Below, piece after piece: positions 9,301-17,673 of a DNA stretch of 42,816 nt (its first letter is position 1; the number at the start of each line of letters is the position of its first letter). This DNA comes from Akkermansia sp. (GTDB taxonomy: Bacteria > Verrucomicrobiota > Verrucomicrobiia > Verrucomicrobiales > Akkermansiaceae). The notes under the pieces were generated by a model. It worked only from the letters and a program-made list of their open reading frames with translations, was not told the DNA's origin and did no database searches. A program made the translations under genes and the position numbers. Where the stretch lies: positions 1-42,816 of the forward strand of contig JAUNRE010000010.1 of assembly GCA_030535795.1 (NCBI GenBank). The letters run 5' to 3'.

Positions 9301-9960
9301 TGTGATAGGAACGCGCGAGTCGTTAATAATCAGCAAAACGTTCACGCAGCAGAATGCACGAAACGATACCCCCTCATCATCTTGCGATAAGGTAACGACA
9401 TTCTCCTCCTCCTGATCCGTAAAACACAGAGTCTGAATAGGCTCAGGGGCATCTATGCCGGGAGAGGAAATCACATTTTCCAATTGCGGCGCCAGTCCCG
9501 GTAGTTTCAATCCATTTGTAACGCGCTCAAAAAGTGTGGGGTTTGTCAGGTCGCCACCCACGCGATAGAGCATGTTAAGAATTTCCAGCGCAAGCGCGGC
9601 ACATTCTTCGCGTGTGCGGTGAGCCGCCGCTAGGCTCAAGGTATCCTCCAGAGAGTAGAGTGCCGTGTATGCCACTTGGAAACGTTCAGCCAGCCAGCTG
9701 TGCTCCACGTTGGGGAAGTCATAGCGCAGCATGTCCATGGTGGTATCCATGTCATCGATGCTGATGCCGTCCACACGCGCCATAATGGCAGCAAACAGGT
9801 CAACCACAACACCGGCGTGACTGCGGCGTGATTCTTCGCGCGCGGCAATGCGGTGGGGGCGGCGGGCAAACTGCTGCGCAAAGAATCGGCGCAACGCCAG
9901 GATGCGGCGACGCGTCCGGATGACCATGGCGGTAATGACTTCTGAAAGGTTTCTACTCAT
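6394..9960 (-). CDS. Large ABC half-transporter: helical N-terminus, FHA-like region, ATPase, ABCG-type membrane domain
   Basis: A 1188-residue protein. Residues 45-150 are an all-helical acidic domain resembling TerB/tellurite-type domains. Residues 180-450 are beta-rich. Their end (LKVNGVPI...LNDGDLIEL, about 408-429) looks like the last strands of an FHA domain, but the usual Arg/Ser/His phosphothreonine contacts upstream are not visible. The ATPase follows: Walker A GPSGSGKST (488-496), signature LSDGE (593-597), Walker B VYLIDEP (613-619), H-loop His649. The membrane part has helices at about 790-805, 826-842, 869-890, 903-925 and 934-950, then a roughly 200-residue soluble segment and a last helix near 1164-1180. 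This is the NBD-TMD order of ABCG/Rv1747-like proteins, which act as homodimers. Its start overlaps the YkgJ-like stop by 4 nt (ATGA). Substrate unknown. Confidence 0.88.
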   Translation of the reverse strand: MSRNLSEVITAMVIRTRRRILALRRFFAQQFARRPHRIAAREESRRSHAGVVVDLFAAIMARVDGISIDDMDTTMDMLRYDFPNVEHSWLAERFQVAYTALYSLEDTLSLAAAHRTREECAALALEILNMLYRVGGDLTNPTLFERVTNGLKLPGLAPQLENVISSPGIDAPEPIQTLCFTDQEEENVVTLSQDDEGVSFRAFCCVNVLLIINDSRVPITVSGRLLHRGDMQLLSPGQSMELTEWSFSYNTIRGLIQNRYSGVSSVGYLYREADEISISRYRPRNPLARVTFKLRVELEVLSRDSLIVIDGKRLAVGESCSTTYYTPFTVGGLGPYRFAELHDLEVPGRSYQLAPDTRTILVTNLPYINSPTALMLTPGLAQAVVFEVNYSCADSTGILKFIEGDNTLKVNGVPIKGETQLNDGDLIELSSIQHLRCRFSSGVLEEESSLIHTLRVQGLTRDFVRAGRVVDNIDFTLRRGEMACILGPSGSGKSTLLSMLAGHLAPSFGSIHYNSERLTPNAVDLRRHIAFIPREDILDEAMTVGEHIYHASIVRRPRLNDADRKRRVLSILNYVGLGSLANRNVGRAGERTLSDGERTRLNLGLDLTGTAEVYLIDEPISGLSSGDAERVIDTLHNIATGHILICTLHRPAQVILNRFKKVMVLNTNGQMAFWGTADEMVRYFRKAAQEMGLHVSREAIAAGGADYVFEVLEAPYSRLGNLQKPKPGMWQERFENYYYRKPQQQEEEPEQSKRPIPRMSRRTPLELWRLFMLWVNRTFLGRVRSRMGLYALLLEGPVLALLIAGTLRASSDVPYTFYKSLHITEYLFLSLVLAMFFGLTDSACEILRDRALLRRESNYKLFIPGYLLAKIFVLTGIAALQCALYLWVGNAILGIEGMFWHHMWVMTLTAFIGIALSLMVSALVRSERTALNIVPLLLVPQILLAGALVRFEEMNEFSPNLPDCVPASIEKHLSILRHRVAYQDETTHNITSKPVPFIAEFCPLRYAFEMLFVTQTQLNLWEIESGKVNDRREHLKKHGSIDDLRFIQRAALLLNSTARTADEAEKILRRIRRVALSHNEKYLEDLTEQLEMRDESPDDQPLEFFYSNRELNVIREGVKTARKDGRKNEHRGFFLSPRQAQAFNGGIIQETDENSISTTKRNAVYLLIMGLCPILVAAWRLRSLCRGN

Positions 9961-10310
9961 GCCTCGGGGGTGTAGGTGGTTTTACCTGCGCCCGGGCAGC
10001 GTTGCTCCCAGCCGGGAAAGTTCCATTTATAGGGAAAATCGCGGCATTGCTGCGGTTTAACCGGTTGAATACGGCAGCCTTCATCTGTCAGCATGCAGCA
10101 GGGGCCATAGCCATTGTCGGCATCAATGAGAGAGAGCCCGCGTCTGTCGCGGCGCAGGCGGCAGTAGCGTTCAATAAAAGCCTCTTCGCTCATGCCAAGC
10201 CAGGCTGAAATGGCAGTAATATCCTCATCCGTCAGGCACACATCGCCCTCCCAGCGGCAGCATGCGCCACAGCGTTGGCAGGTATGAATGATGGTTTCCG
10301 TTTCGCTCAT
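9957..10310 (-). CDS. YkgJ-like cysteine-cluster protein (putative zinc/iron-chelating)
   Basis: A 117-residue cytoplasmic protein of the CxxCxxCC family (YkgJ). The N-terminal cluster CQRCGACC (about 10-17) is followed by CCMLTDEGC and a final CRDFPYKW segment. Eight or more cysteines give a likely metal or Fe-S site. Biochemical role is not established for the family. It sits 12 bp after tsaB and shares an ATGA overlap with the big ABC transporter downstream, so the two are probably translationally coupled. Confidence 0.85.
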   Translation of the reverse strand: MSETETIIHTCQRCGACCRWEGDVCLTDEDITAISAWLGMSEEAFIERYCRLRRDRRGLSLIDADNGYGPCCMLTDEGCRIQPVKPQQCRDFPYKWNFPGWEQRCPGAGKTTYTPEA

Positions 10311-10322
10311 GATGAGGGGGGA

Positions 10323-10958
10323 TCAGTTGCGGATTTCCCAGGGTTTGTGCTTGGCTGCGGTGATATGGGGAGGGCGCACATAGATAGGTTCAGCCGGAGC
10401 CGCTGCCTTAGCTGCTCTTTGTTCCTCTGAGAGAGAGTTCCATGTGCGAATAAGCCCTTCTGCCGTGGGGTAAAGTCCGTACTTCTGCACCTCGATACCG
10501 GCGTTCTGCATAACAGTCTCCGACTCGATACTTCCCACCTTCAGCCCTGCAGCAATTTCGTCTTTTAGCTCCTGCGGGGTGAGTACCACTATCTCCCCAT
10601 TCGCACGCCGCAGCGTCCAGCCACCTCGCCGCGCGTCCGATATAATGGCCGGTGTCTCTTCATTGGCCAGAGCATCCCAAGAGCCAACGGCCACCACGGC
10701 AGAACCGCGCACGGTGGCAATGCCGACAGCAGCGGCCAGAGCCACGCGCACCCCGCCATAGCTACCGGGACCGGCTCCTACCAGCACATAATCCAGCGGA
10801 GCCTCGCCCAAAGCCTCCAGCGCCTGTTGAAGAGCCGGGAAAAGGTGGGCATCGTGGTTGCGTTCTGCTTCCCAGGCAGCGTGTGCAAGGAGGAGCCCAT
10901 CGCGTGCCAGACAAAGTGAGGCACGGGGCTGAGAGCATTCTATGGCAAGCAGGTTCAT
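10323..10958 (-). CDS. tsaB: tRNA N6-threonylcarbamoyladenosine synthesis protein TsaB
   Basis: A 211-residue member of the ASKHA fold, partner of TsaD in making t6A37 on ANN-decoding tRNAs. The hallmark motif GAGPGSYGGVR lies at 61-71 and the N-terminal strand LLAIECSQ is typical. TsaB is a non-catalytic scaffold that binds TsaD and TsaE. I place the start at 10958, whose ATG overlaps the prmA stop (ATGA), rather than the ATG at 10985, which would run 31 nt into prmA. TsaD and TsaE are not in the window. The last 30 residues are proline- and lysine-rich and poorly conserved. Confidence 0.92.
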   Translation of the reverse strand: MNLLAIECSQPRASLCLARDGLLLAHAAWEAERNHDAHLFPALQQALEALGEAPLDYVLVGAGPGSYGGVRVALAAAVGIATVRGSAVVAVGSWDALANEETPAIISDARRGGWTLRRANGEIVVLTPQELKDEIAAGLKVGSIESETVMQNAGIEVQKYGLYPTAEGLIRTWNSLSEEQRAAKAAAPAEPIYVRPPHITAAKHKPWEIRN

Positions 10959-11803
10959 GCTGTGGTGAGTTTTGCGGTTGTCCATTTGCCGCGGCTGACA
11001 ACTTTGAGCACGCGCAGACCGACCGCCTCAGCAGCGCGCAGCGTTTCGTCCGCCTGTGTATTGAGGATGCCGGAGATGATGAGAACGCCACCGGGTTTCA
11101 TTGCGGTCAGGATGCGAGGGAAAGCCTGTTGCAGAACGGTGGAAAAGAGATTGGCCAGCACAATATCCGCTTGCTCACCGGGTGCAGGAGCCCACTCAAA
11201 AACATCTGCCTGAAAAAGCTGAAGGTTATCGGCGCCGCCATTGCGCGCGATGTTGCGTTCGGCTACCTCAACTGCAACAGGGTCGAAGTCGAAGCTGATG
11301 GCGTGCTGCGCACCCAGGCGCAAGCCCGCCAGCGCCAGCACGCCGGTGCCACAACCGATATCGGTCAGCGTCCAGGGCTCATGGCGGCCTTTAACTTCAT
11401 CGCAAAGCATGCGCAGGCAGGTGGAAGTGGTGGCATGATTTCCCGTACCGAAAGCACGTTCGGCCGGGAAACAGAGAATGATGCGCCCCGGGTATTGCGC
11501 TTGCAAGGCTTCCAGCACCTGAGGCTCGGAACTTGCGGAGATAACCAAGCGGTCTCGGATGACGAGCGGCGGCGTGTTCTCCGGAGCTGTTGCCGCCACC
11601 CAGTCCACCGTCTGCACGGCTTCCGTCTTGCCGCCATAACAGGCTGCCAGAACCAAGGCTTCTTCCTCATTCTCCGTATAGACGTCAATATTGAGGCGTT
11701 CCGCCTGAAAGCCCTCCGAAAAGACAGCGCCGGGCAGATTTCCTACGCGTTCCTGCCACTCGCTTTCGTGACTCTTTACAATTGTTTTCTTCCAGACCCA
11801 CAT
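10955..11803 (-). CDS. prmA: Ribosomal protein L11 methyltransferase
   Basis: A 282-residue class I SAM methyltransferase. The PrmA hallmark AFGTGNHATT is at 117-126 and the SAM loop DIGCGTGVLA at 148-157. The post-motif NLFSTVL replaces the more usual NI-type sequence. The N-terminal 85 residues fit the small L11-recognition domain. It trimethylates Lys and the N-terminus of L11 in species studied. It lies 11 bp after the DUF4340 gene and overlaps tsaB by 4 nt, so two translation-related genes ride inside a transporter operon. Confidence 0.93.
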   Translation of the reverse strand: MWVWKKTIVKSHESEWQERVGNLPGAVFSEGFQAERLNIDVYTENEEEALVLAACYGGKTEAVQTVDWVAATAPENTPPLVIRDRLVISASSEPQVLEALQAQYPGRIILCFPAERAFGTGNHATTSTCLRMLCDEVKGRHEPWTLTDIGCGTGVLALAGLRLGAQHAISFDFDPVAVEVAERNIARNGGADNLQLFQADVFEWAPAPGEQADIVLANLFSTVLQQAFPRILTAMKPGGVLIISGILNTQADETLRAAEAVGLRVLKVVSRGKWTTAKLTTA

Positions 11804-11814
11804 AAAATGATTAT

Positions 11815-14091
11815 TTACATATCAAGGATGCTGCCCGCCAATCCCTGAGCTTCGTTGAAAGGCAGGGTAAAGAGTTCGCCGGTTTCGCGGATGCGTCCGT
11901 AGAAGAAGGGCTTGTCGCCGGACTCGGAGGAGGGTGCTAATTCAATAGTGATGGTCTTGCTGTGCGTTTTGCGCTCCTGTAGAGCCAAATCTCGCAGCGC
12001 AGCATCGGTTTCGGTACTTTCCGTCAGGGCATCTTCTGCTTTTTGCAGGCGAGAATCACCGAAGTTCGGGTCGAGCGAGTCGTGGTCAAGCTCGGAGGTA
12101 TCCATCACGACAGCCTCAGCATCCGAGTAATCCGTGATTTCCAGGTCGAGCTTCACGGTAAAGACCGGCTTCTGCAGGCTCTCCAGCGCATACTCATCGT
12201 TGTTGTCGAGCCATTCCGTTACTTTCAGTTTCTGGAGCTGGCGGATGTAGTACTGGGCACGGTGCGGATTGATGCGGGGTGTCACGTCTTCCTCACCCAG
12301 CGTGCCTGTCCAAGTTTCGCCGATGTAGTCGTATTGCAAGGCCAAAGGCGCTTGCTGGTAACCGAGCGTCAGTTTACGCAGAGCGGAAATGGGGAAGCTG
12401 ACGATATTTCGGGCGCGCCATGTGTTGGCATTGAGGGAGAAGGTGCGTGTCAGACGTGTACTGAGACGGTAAATGGTGCTGCTGCCCATTTCCATGCCTA
12501 CCCAGCGCCCCTTGCCGGTTTGCGGGTCACGATAGCGCGAGATATAGAAGACACGCGCGTTGCGATCCTTCACCAAGGGAAGGTCAACCCCAAAAAGCGT
12601 GGCTCGATAGAGGCAGGATTTGGGGCGCAGGTATAGGCTGTAATACGGCTTGTCCAGTCCGTATGATGAAATGATGCGGCGGCGCTCAGCGTTGTCGACA
12701 GGTAAATCCGCCTCGATTCCTCGCACCGGGATGCTGGCGAGACCGTTGATGAACCGTCGCACGACAAGCTCCTCGGCGTTAATGAACGGCTTATTGCCCA
12801 CTGAGCACATCCACATGTCGCTCACCTCGCTCTCAAGGTCGCCGGGAATGAGCAGGAGTCGCAGGGATTCCTGGCTGTCATGAGCCTTGAGCACAATGCG
12901 CTCAATATCCTTATCCACGACATCGGTGAACTTGAGAGAGCGAAGTTCTGCCAGACTGAGGGGCAGGTCGCCGGTGTATACGGTGCCGGCACCGGAACGA
13001 ATCTTAGCCATTGCCTCGGAAGGCAGCACCGGCAGGTTGCAGATACTGTTCACGATGCGGGAATAGCTGCCTTTGCGGCTGACACGGGGCTCTGCCTGCA
13101 AGGTGAAAACAACGGAGCGGTTGTTAACGGTGACGTGGCAGAGCTGCTGCCCATCGGCTTCTGCGGCAAAGTTGCCGTATATCTTCAGTTCCACCGGGGC
13201 GAGCTGGCCATCCACCTTCATGCGAATGGTGAAACGCAGGGGCTCCTTCGGCGCACCAACCGCTGCGGCATCATCTACCTTGATGGCGGAGAGATTAACA
13301 AGCGAAGCGGCAAGATTATTGAGCTTATCCTGATCGGCAGCTGTGATGCAGGGGGAGGAAATCGTCCAGCGCGACTGAGCACTCAGACGCTTGGCTACAA
13401 ATGGCCTGCCTTTGTCGGCATGGTTAGTGATTTCAATTTCCCTGAGAGCATCGGGGGCAAAGAGCAGGGGGCGGGGGTCACGGAGAGCCAGCAGACCTTC
13501 CTTGAATACGCTGAGGATATTACCACTCACCACATGGATGCGCTTATCCTTACCGTAGAAATCCGTGCGCAGGTAGGTGGTTGGCATGACGCTCTTGCCG
13601 TCACCGGCGTCTGCGAGCCAAGGAGAAGCACTGCCGAGGGTGTAGCGAGCAACGGTTGTCAGGTCGTCTTTATCGCCGTCTTCGGTTCTTTTTAAAGTGA
13701 TAGTGTGGGGGTTGGACTGTACGCCGTATTCGCGCAGGCGGCTGCGAGTAGACTTATTGAGGGGCAGTGTGTCCACCACGCGAGCCTTGGCGGTGAAGGT
13801 GAGAATAGCATCGGTTACGGCAGGGTTGAGACGGTCACGGAATGGGTATGTTATCCACCATGTTCCGTCTTCTTCGCGCTCACAGATGAGCGTATCATGC
13901 AAGTCTTTGATGCGCAGCCAGCAAACTTGCGAAAGACGCTCCGTATTTTCTGCCGTAAAGAGAGGCATGCCGGGCTTGAAACTGTACCATCCGGTGATGC
14001 GGGCAAGGTTGCCGTCCACTGTCAGAATAATGGCAGCAGTTACAGACAGAATGGCCGTCAGAGCCAGCAGGACTGTCGAGAAGATTCTCAT
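11815..14091 (-). CDS. DUF4340 family membrane-anchored protein of a Gld-like ABC system
   Basis: A 758-residue protein with one N-terminal membrane helix (about 5-24) and the rest outside the cytoplasm. Several segments repeat the DUF4340 pattern of a strand containing I/V-x-R-x-D/E and a W-x-I/L motif (for example DGTWWITYPF at 77-86). Aromatic- and charge-rich beta segments run to the C-terminus. DUF4340 proteins nearly always follow a GldA-GldF-GldG type ABC unit, as here, 20 bp after the GldG-like gene. Function of the whole complex is unknown outside gliding bacteria. Gliding itself is not implied. Confidence 0.85.
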   Translation of the reverse strand: MRIFSTVLLALTAILSVTAAIILTVDGNLARITGWYSFKPGMPLFTAENTERLSQVCWLRIKDLHDTLICEREEDGTWWITYPFRDRLNPAVTDAILTFTAKARVVDTLPLNKSTRSRLREYGVQSNPHTITLKRTEDGDKDDLTTVARYTLGSASPWLADAGDGKSVMPTTYLRTDFYGKDKRIHVVSGNILSVFKEGLLALRDPRPLLFAPDALREIEITNHADKGRPFVAKRLSAQSRWTISSPCITAADQDKLNNLAASLVNLSAIKVDDAAAVGAPKEPLRFTIRMKVDGQLAPVELKIYGNFAAEADGQQLCHVTVNNRSVVFTLQAEPRVSRKGSYSRIVNSICNLPVLPSEAMAKIRSGAGTVYTGDLPLSLAELRSLKFTDVVDKDIERIVLKAHDSQESLRLLLIPGDLESEVSDMWMCSVGNKPFINAEELVVRRFINGLASIPVRGIEADLPVDNAERRRIISSYGLDKPYYSLYLRPKSCLYRATLFGVDLPLVKDRNARVFYISRYRDPQTGKGRWVGMEMGSSTIYRLSTRLTRTFSLNANTWRARNIVSFPISALRKLTLGYQQAPLALQYDYIGETWTGTLGEEDVTPRINPHRAQYYIRQLQKLKVTEWLDNNDEYALESLQKPVFTVKLDLEITDYSDAEAVVMDTSELDHDSLDPNFGDSRLQKAEDALTESTETDAALRDLALQERKTHSKTITIELAPSSESGDKPFFYGRIRETGELFTLPFNEAQGLAGSILDM

Positions 14092-14111
14092 TTGTGTGAA
14101 AGTTCGGTTGC

Positions 14112-15635
14112 TCAGTGGCGACGTGCATTCCAGATACCCAATGCAATAAGCAGCGCCAGCAAGGGCATGAAGATGAGAGTGATGTGTTCTACCGTGCTGC
14201 GAGTATGGCGATTGAGGTCAATCTTGACGGTAAGGTCCTGGTTGGCGCTCTTTCCCGCATACTCAGGGCGGTGAACCATCCACGCCCAGAGAGAACGCAG
14301 GTAATCCGTCTGCTCCTTGCGGGCATTCTCACGTGCAAGCATGTCGATATTGCCGGTGACAATCATGGTGCAGAGATTGTTCGGATCATTATTACTGCCA
14401 CGCGTTACGGCAGCTTGCAGGCAGAGCGGCCCCTCGCGGTCTTCCTGCGGGTTGAACTCAGGGTCGAGGTCGCGGCTTGTTTCACCGTAGTACTCATCTG
14501 TGCTCATGAGCAAGGGGTAAGTCGTCAGTTTGCGGATAGCGGCCATGTTATCATCGCCGTGCTCCAGTGTGAGCGACATGGACTGTCCGTCCACTTGGGT
14601 GGTGTTATTCCAGAAGGCCTTGGTGCAGTTAAGTCCCTTGGGCATGACTGCCGAGATGTCATAGTAGGCGCGCTTGCGGTTGCGAAGCAGCACTCGGTCG
14701 GAATTCGGACGAATACCTTGCTCGCGCAGGAAGCGATAGAGCATGGGCAGATTCGTATTGGTGGGGTCGAGCGCCACATAGATGGCATTGCGACCTTCGC
14801 GCTCCCAGAACTCGCGCACCACGCGCATTTCATCTTCCGTAAAATCCGTTTGCGGGGAAATGATAATGAGCCCCTCTGCATTCTGCGGCAGCATTTCCAC
14901 TTCGCTGAGGTTGACCCAGGAGAGCTGAATATTGAGCGAGCCTGTAATCTCGCCGAGTGTTTCCAGCAGAGTCTGGTCGTCGCGGGAGACACCGCCTTTA
15001 CCTTCCACCACGCACATGCGGCGCATGTCGCCCTCCACAGCTTCCGTAATAGTGGAGCAAAGCACCTCGTCCATCATGAGTGCGACGATGCGCTTACTTT
15101 CATCCGGCATCACCTCATACTTCATGAAAGAAGCGCCGGGGCGAATGCGCACATGTTTACGCTCACTGCGGTTTTCCTCAAAGGCTTTCAGTGGTTTGGT
15201 GTGGTCTTCGCGGGCATCAACCACGCAGAGATTCTGAGAGAACTCTACGCCATAAATCTGCGAAATCTGGCGTGCTCGGTTGGGGTCACGCAGGGGGTCG
15301 AAGCATTCCACGACAATCTTGCCTTTGCCATGGCGCACATATTCTTCCAGCAGAGAGTACATGCGGGCATAGCCGGTAGCAGTACGCTGGAAGGCAAAGA
15401 TGATGTGAATCGGCTTCTCGCGCTTGCGAATCCGGTCGCTGTTGAGCACGTTGATGGTGCGGTCGGATATAGAGTAGCTCTCCTGCTCAGACAGGTCGCA
15501 GCGCGCATACTCGCGGCAGCCGATGTAGTTGCAGGCAATTACTATGATGGAAAGCAGCAGCAGGTTAATCCAGGCCAGGGGGTTGCCCTTGGGACGCCGT
15601 GCGTCAGGATGTCCGGTAAAGTCTTTCTTTCTCAT
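14112..15635 (-). CDS. GldG-like ABC auxiliary protein (ABC_transp_aux family)
   Basis: A 507-residue protein with one helix near residues 20-38 and one close to the C-terminus (about 483-502), leaving a large extracytoplasmic domain between. The sequence after the first helix (DLSEQESYSISDRT) matches the D-x-T-x-x-x-x-Y-S-L-S pattern of GldG proteins. I chose the ATG at 15635, which follows the permease stop by 31 bp. An in-frame ATG at 15695 would overlap the permease by 29 nt and add 20 polar residues before the membrane helix. It should work with the ATPase and permease just upstream. Confidence 0.85.
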   Translation of the reverse strand: MRKKDFTGHPDARRPKGNPLAWINLLLLSIIVIACNYIGCREYARCDLSEQESYSISDRTINVLNSDRIRKREKPIHIIFAFQRTATGYARMYSLLEEYVRHGKGKIVVECFDPLRDPNRARQISQIYGVEFSQNLCVVDAREDHTKPLKAFEENRSERKHVRIRPGASFMKYEVMPDESKRIVALMMDEVLCSTITEAVEGDMRRMCVVEGKGGVSRDDQTLLETLGEITGSLNIQLSWVNLSEVEMLPQNAEGLIIISPQTDFTEDEMRVVREFWEREGRNAIYVALDPTNTNLPMLYRFLREQGIRPNSDRVLLRNRKRAYYDISAVMPKGLNCTKAFWNNTTQVDGQSMSLTLEHGDDNMAAIRKLTTYPLLMSTDEYYGETSRDLDPEFNPQEDREGPLCLQAAVTRGSNNDPNNLCTMIVTGNIDMLARENARKEQTDYLRSLWAWMVHRPEYAGKSANQDLTVKIDLNRHTRSTVEHITLIFMPLLALLIALGIWNARRH

Positions 15636-15666
15636 GTCAGTTTGAAAATATGTGTGAAGTTCAGGC

Positions 15667-16506
15667 TCAGCGTGTCCAGCGTCGATAGTCCACAATTCGC
15701 TTAGTTAGAGCCAGCGTCAGGAAAGTCATGGTGAGGTACAATACCACGGGGCGTGTGTCGATGACACCACTGGCGAACGAGCGCACATGCTCCGTGCAGG
15801 ACATATAGTGGAAGATGGGCGCGGCCGGGAATTCGCCCCAAAGCTCGGTCACGCGCCCCATGAAGTAGTACATAATCATCAAACAGGTGCTCAGAATGGC
15901 AGCGATAATCTGGCTGCGCGTGAGGGCTGAACACATGATGCCCAACGCCACGAAGAAAGCACCGGAAAGAGCAAGAATGAGATACGGCCCTACCCAGTCT
16001 GCCAGCATGTAAGTGATAAGCCCCTCCGGCTGAATGCCATAACGAATCTCAGTGTAGAGATTACCAATGCGGCTGGCAAGCGGATAGGTCAACATCGGCA
16101 GCCAGAGAATGAGGTAGAAAGTGTAGGCGGCAAGGTATTTACCCATCACAATCTGAGTGGTGGTGACAGGAGCCGTCAGCAACCCCTCAAGCGTCCCCTG
16201 ACGCTCTTCTTCCGCAAGACAGCGCATCGTAATCAGCGGGAAGATGAAGATAAAGTAGAACCAGAAGTTCAGGTTATCGAGCATGTGGTACATGACACCG
16301 TTGCCGGTAGCATGCGTCATGACCTGAAGTACGGCTTGCAGAATAAAGCCTTGCAGAGCCATGGTGCAGCCCAGAATAACCCAGCCGAACGGCACGAGCA
16401 AATAGCCGCTAAGCTCTTTGACGTATATCGTGCGCAGGGTGGCAAGGCTGCTGGTTGTGCGATCAATGATTTTCTGTGCGCCTTTGATGTGCAGAGAAGG
16501 GGGCAT
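15667..16506 (-). CDS. ABC-2 type permease (GldF-like)
   Basis: A 279-residue membrane protein with about six helices, starting near residue 35. The segment EEERQGTLEGLLTAPVT (about 115) is the cytoplasmic coupling motif of ABC-2 exporters, in which GTLE meets the ATPase. It lies 26 bp after the ATPase gene, so the pair forms the transporter core. The substrate is unknown. In Flavobacterium the homologues GldA/F/G serve gliding and surface export, but the same set is common in non-gliding bacteria. Confidence 0.88.
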   Translation of the reverse strand: MPPSLHIKGAQKIIDRTTSSLATLRTIYVKELSGYLLVPFGWVILGCTMALQGFILQAVLQVMTHATGNGVMYHMLDNLNFWFYFIFIFPLITMRCLAEEERQGTLEGLLTAPVTTTQIVMGKYLAAYTFYLILWLPMLTYPLASRIGNLYTEIRYGIQPEGLITYMLADWVGPYLILALSGAFFVALGIMCSALTRSQIIAAILSTCLMIMYYFMGRVTELWGEFPAAPIFHYMSCTEHVRSFASGVIDTRPVVLYLTMTFLTLALTKRIVDYRRWTR

Positions 16507-16532
16507 ATATGAGGTGTAGGTGAGAGGGTGAA

Positions 16533-17471
16533 TCAGTCGCGGCGAGTCATTTCTACAAATACGTCTTCAAGACTGGGGATGTGGCGATAGATGTGGCGAA
16601 TCGGGTAGCCGTGCCCGGTAATGATTGCAGCCGCTTTTTCGCGGGTGTCTGTGCCGGGTTCGGCGCGTACCAGAAGGCGGTGCCAGCCGTCCTCACATTC
16701 TTCAGTCATTACTTTCTTAATGGGGGCGAAGGCTTCCAGTTCCTGAACAATAGATTCCAAATCACCCTTATACTCAATAGAAACGCGTCCTGCGGCGCGC
16801 AGGTTTTCTGTCAGATTATCCGGTGTATCCGCGGCCTTAATCTCGCCTTGGTCGATGATGATAACCTTGTTGCAGATCATTTCCACCTCATGCAGAATAT
16901 GGGTGGAAAGAATGACGGTGTGATTCTCGGAAAGATCACGAATCAACTCGCGAATCTGGCGTATCTGGTTGGGATCCAGACCATTTGTCGGTTCGTCCAG
17001 TATCAGCAAATCAGGGTTGCCGAGCAGGGCATCTGCCAGCCCGACTCGCTGACGATACCCCTTGGAAAGTGTGCTGATGAGGTTCTTTCGCTTCGGTTCC
17101 AACCCACATTTTTCAATCGCCAGGCCAATTTCCTGACGCACCGATTTGCCGCAAATACCTTTCAGGCGGGCTCGATAATCCAAGTATTCGTACACGCGCA
17201 AATCGTCGTACAGAGGGACGTTTTCAGGCATGTATCCCAGGTGTCGACGCGCTTCCAGCGGATTGTCGATGATGTCGTAACCTGCTATGCATGCAGTGCC
17301 TGCCGTGGGTGGCAGATAGCCTGTAAGCATCTTCATGGTCGTGGTTTTACCCGCGCCGTTCGGCCCGAGAAAGCCCACAATTTCTCCTTTTTCAATCGAA
17401 AACGTCGTGTCCTTCACAGCCGTGAAGCGACCAAACGTTTTGTGTAAATGCTCTGCAGTCACCATGCTCAT
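16533..17471 (-). CDS. ABC transporter ATPase (GldA-like)
   Basis: A 312-residue ATPase, first gene of the long operon. Walker A GPNGAGKTT is at 36-44, signature LSKGYRQR near 137, Walker B LLILDEPTNGLDP near 157 and the switch STHILHE near 192. About 95 C-terminal residues form the extra domain seen in CcmA/GldA/NatA-type ATPases. Two in-frame ATGs exist (17471 and 17465). The promoter spacing suits either. It energises the permease 26 bp downstream. Confidence 0.93.
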   Translation of the reverse strand: MSMVTAEHLHKTFGRFTAVKDTTFSIEKGEIVGFLGPNGAGKTTTMKMLTGYLPPTAGTACIAGYDIIDNPLEARRHLGYMPENVPLYDDLRVYEYLDYRARLKGICGKSVRQEIGLAIEKCGLEPKRKNLISTLSKGYRQRVGLADALLGNPDLLILDEPTNGLDPNQIRQIRELIRDLSENHTVILSTHILHEVEMICNKVIIIDQGEIKAADTPDNLTENLRAAGRVSIEYKGDLESIVQELEAFAPIKKVMTEECEDGWHRLLVRAEPGTDTREKAAAIITGHGYPIRHIYRHIPSLEDVFVEMTRRD

Positions 17472-17482
17472 ACGCGCAACCT

Positions 17483-17510
17483 ATACTAGCAGCTTTTTGC
17501 CGTATTTCAA
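17483..17510 (-). promoter_or_regulatory. Promoter of the Gld-like ABC operon
   Basis: TTGAAA (17505-17510), 16-bp spacer, TAGTAT (17483-17488), 11 bp to the ATG at 17471. Predicted leader about 5 nt. It drives the genes from 17471 towards 6394. Confidence 0.55.
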
Positions 17511-17638
17511 GTTGAAAGTACGTTATCGCTCTTTCCCGTGTCATTTTAACAATTTCTTGTTTTGCATTACAGGTATTATGCGTAGTTGCAAAAATCACTT
17601 TTTCGGAAAGAAAAACGCCTACAGACGCCCTTTCTACC

Positions 17639-17667
17639 TTGACGCAGCGAAAGACAACGTGTATGAT
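17639..17667 (+). promoter_or_regulatory. Promoter of osmC-like gene, leaderless spacing
   Basis: TTGACG (17639-17644), 17-bp spacer, TATGAT (17662-17667), 6 bp to the ATG at 17674. The predicted transcript starts on the ATG. It supports this start over longer open-frame extensions upstream. Confidence 0.75.
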
Positions 17668-17673
17668 GCTCGC

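Noticed and set aside
14115-15704. Long plus-strand open frame (529 codons) opposite the GldG-like gene
   Set aside because: It mirrors a real gene on the other strand, has no domain motifs, and its product is Ala/His-rich as expected of antisense reading.
17599-17615. TTTTTC...GAAAAA hairpin upstream of the osmC-like gene
   Set aside because: Six A/T-rich pairs in an AT-rich divergent gap. Likely chance.
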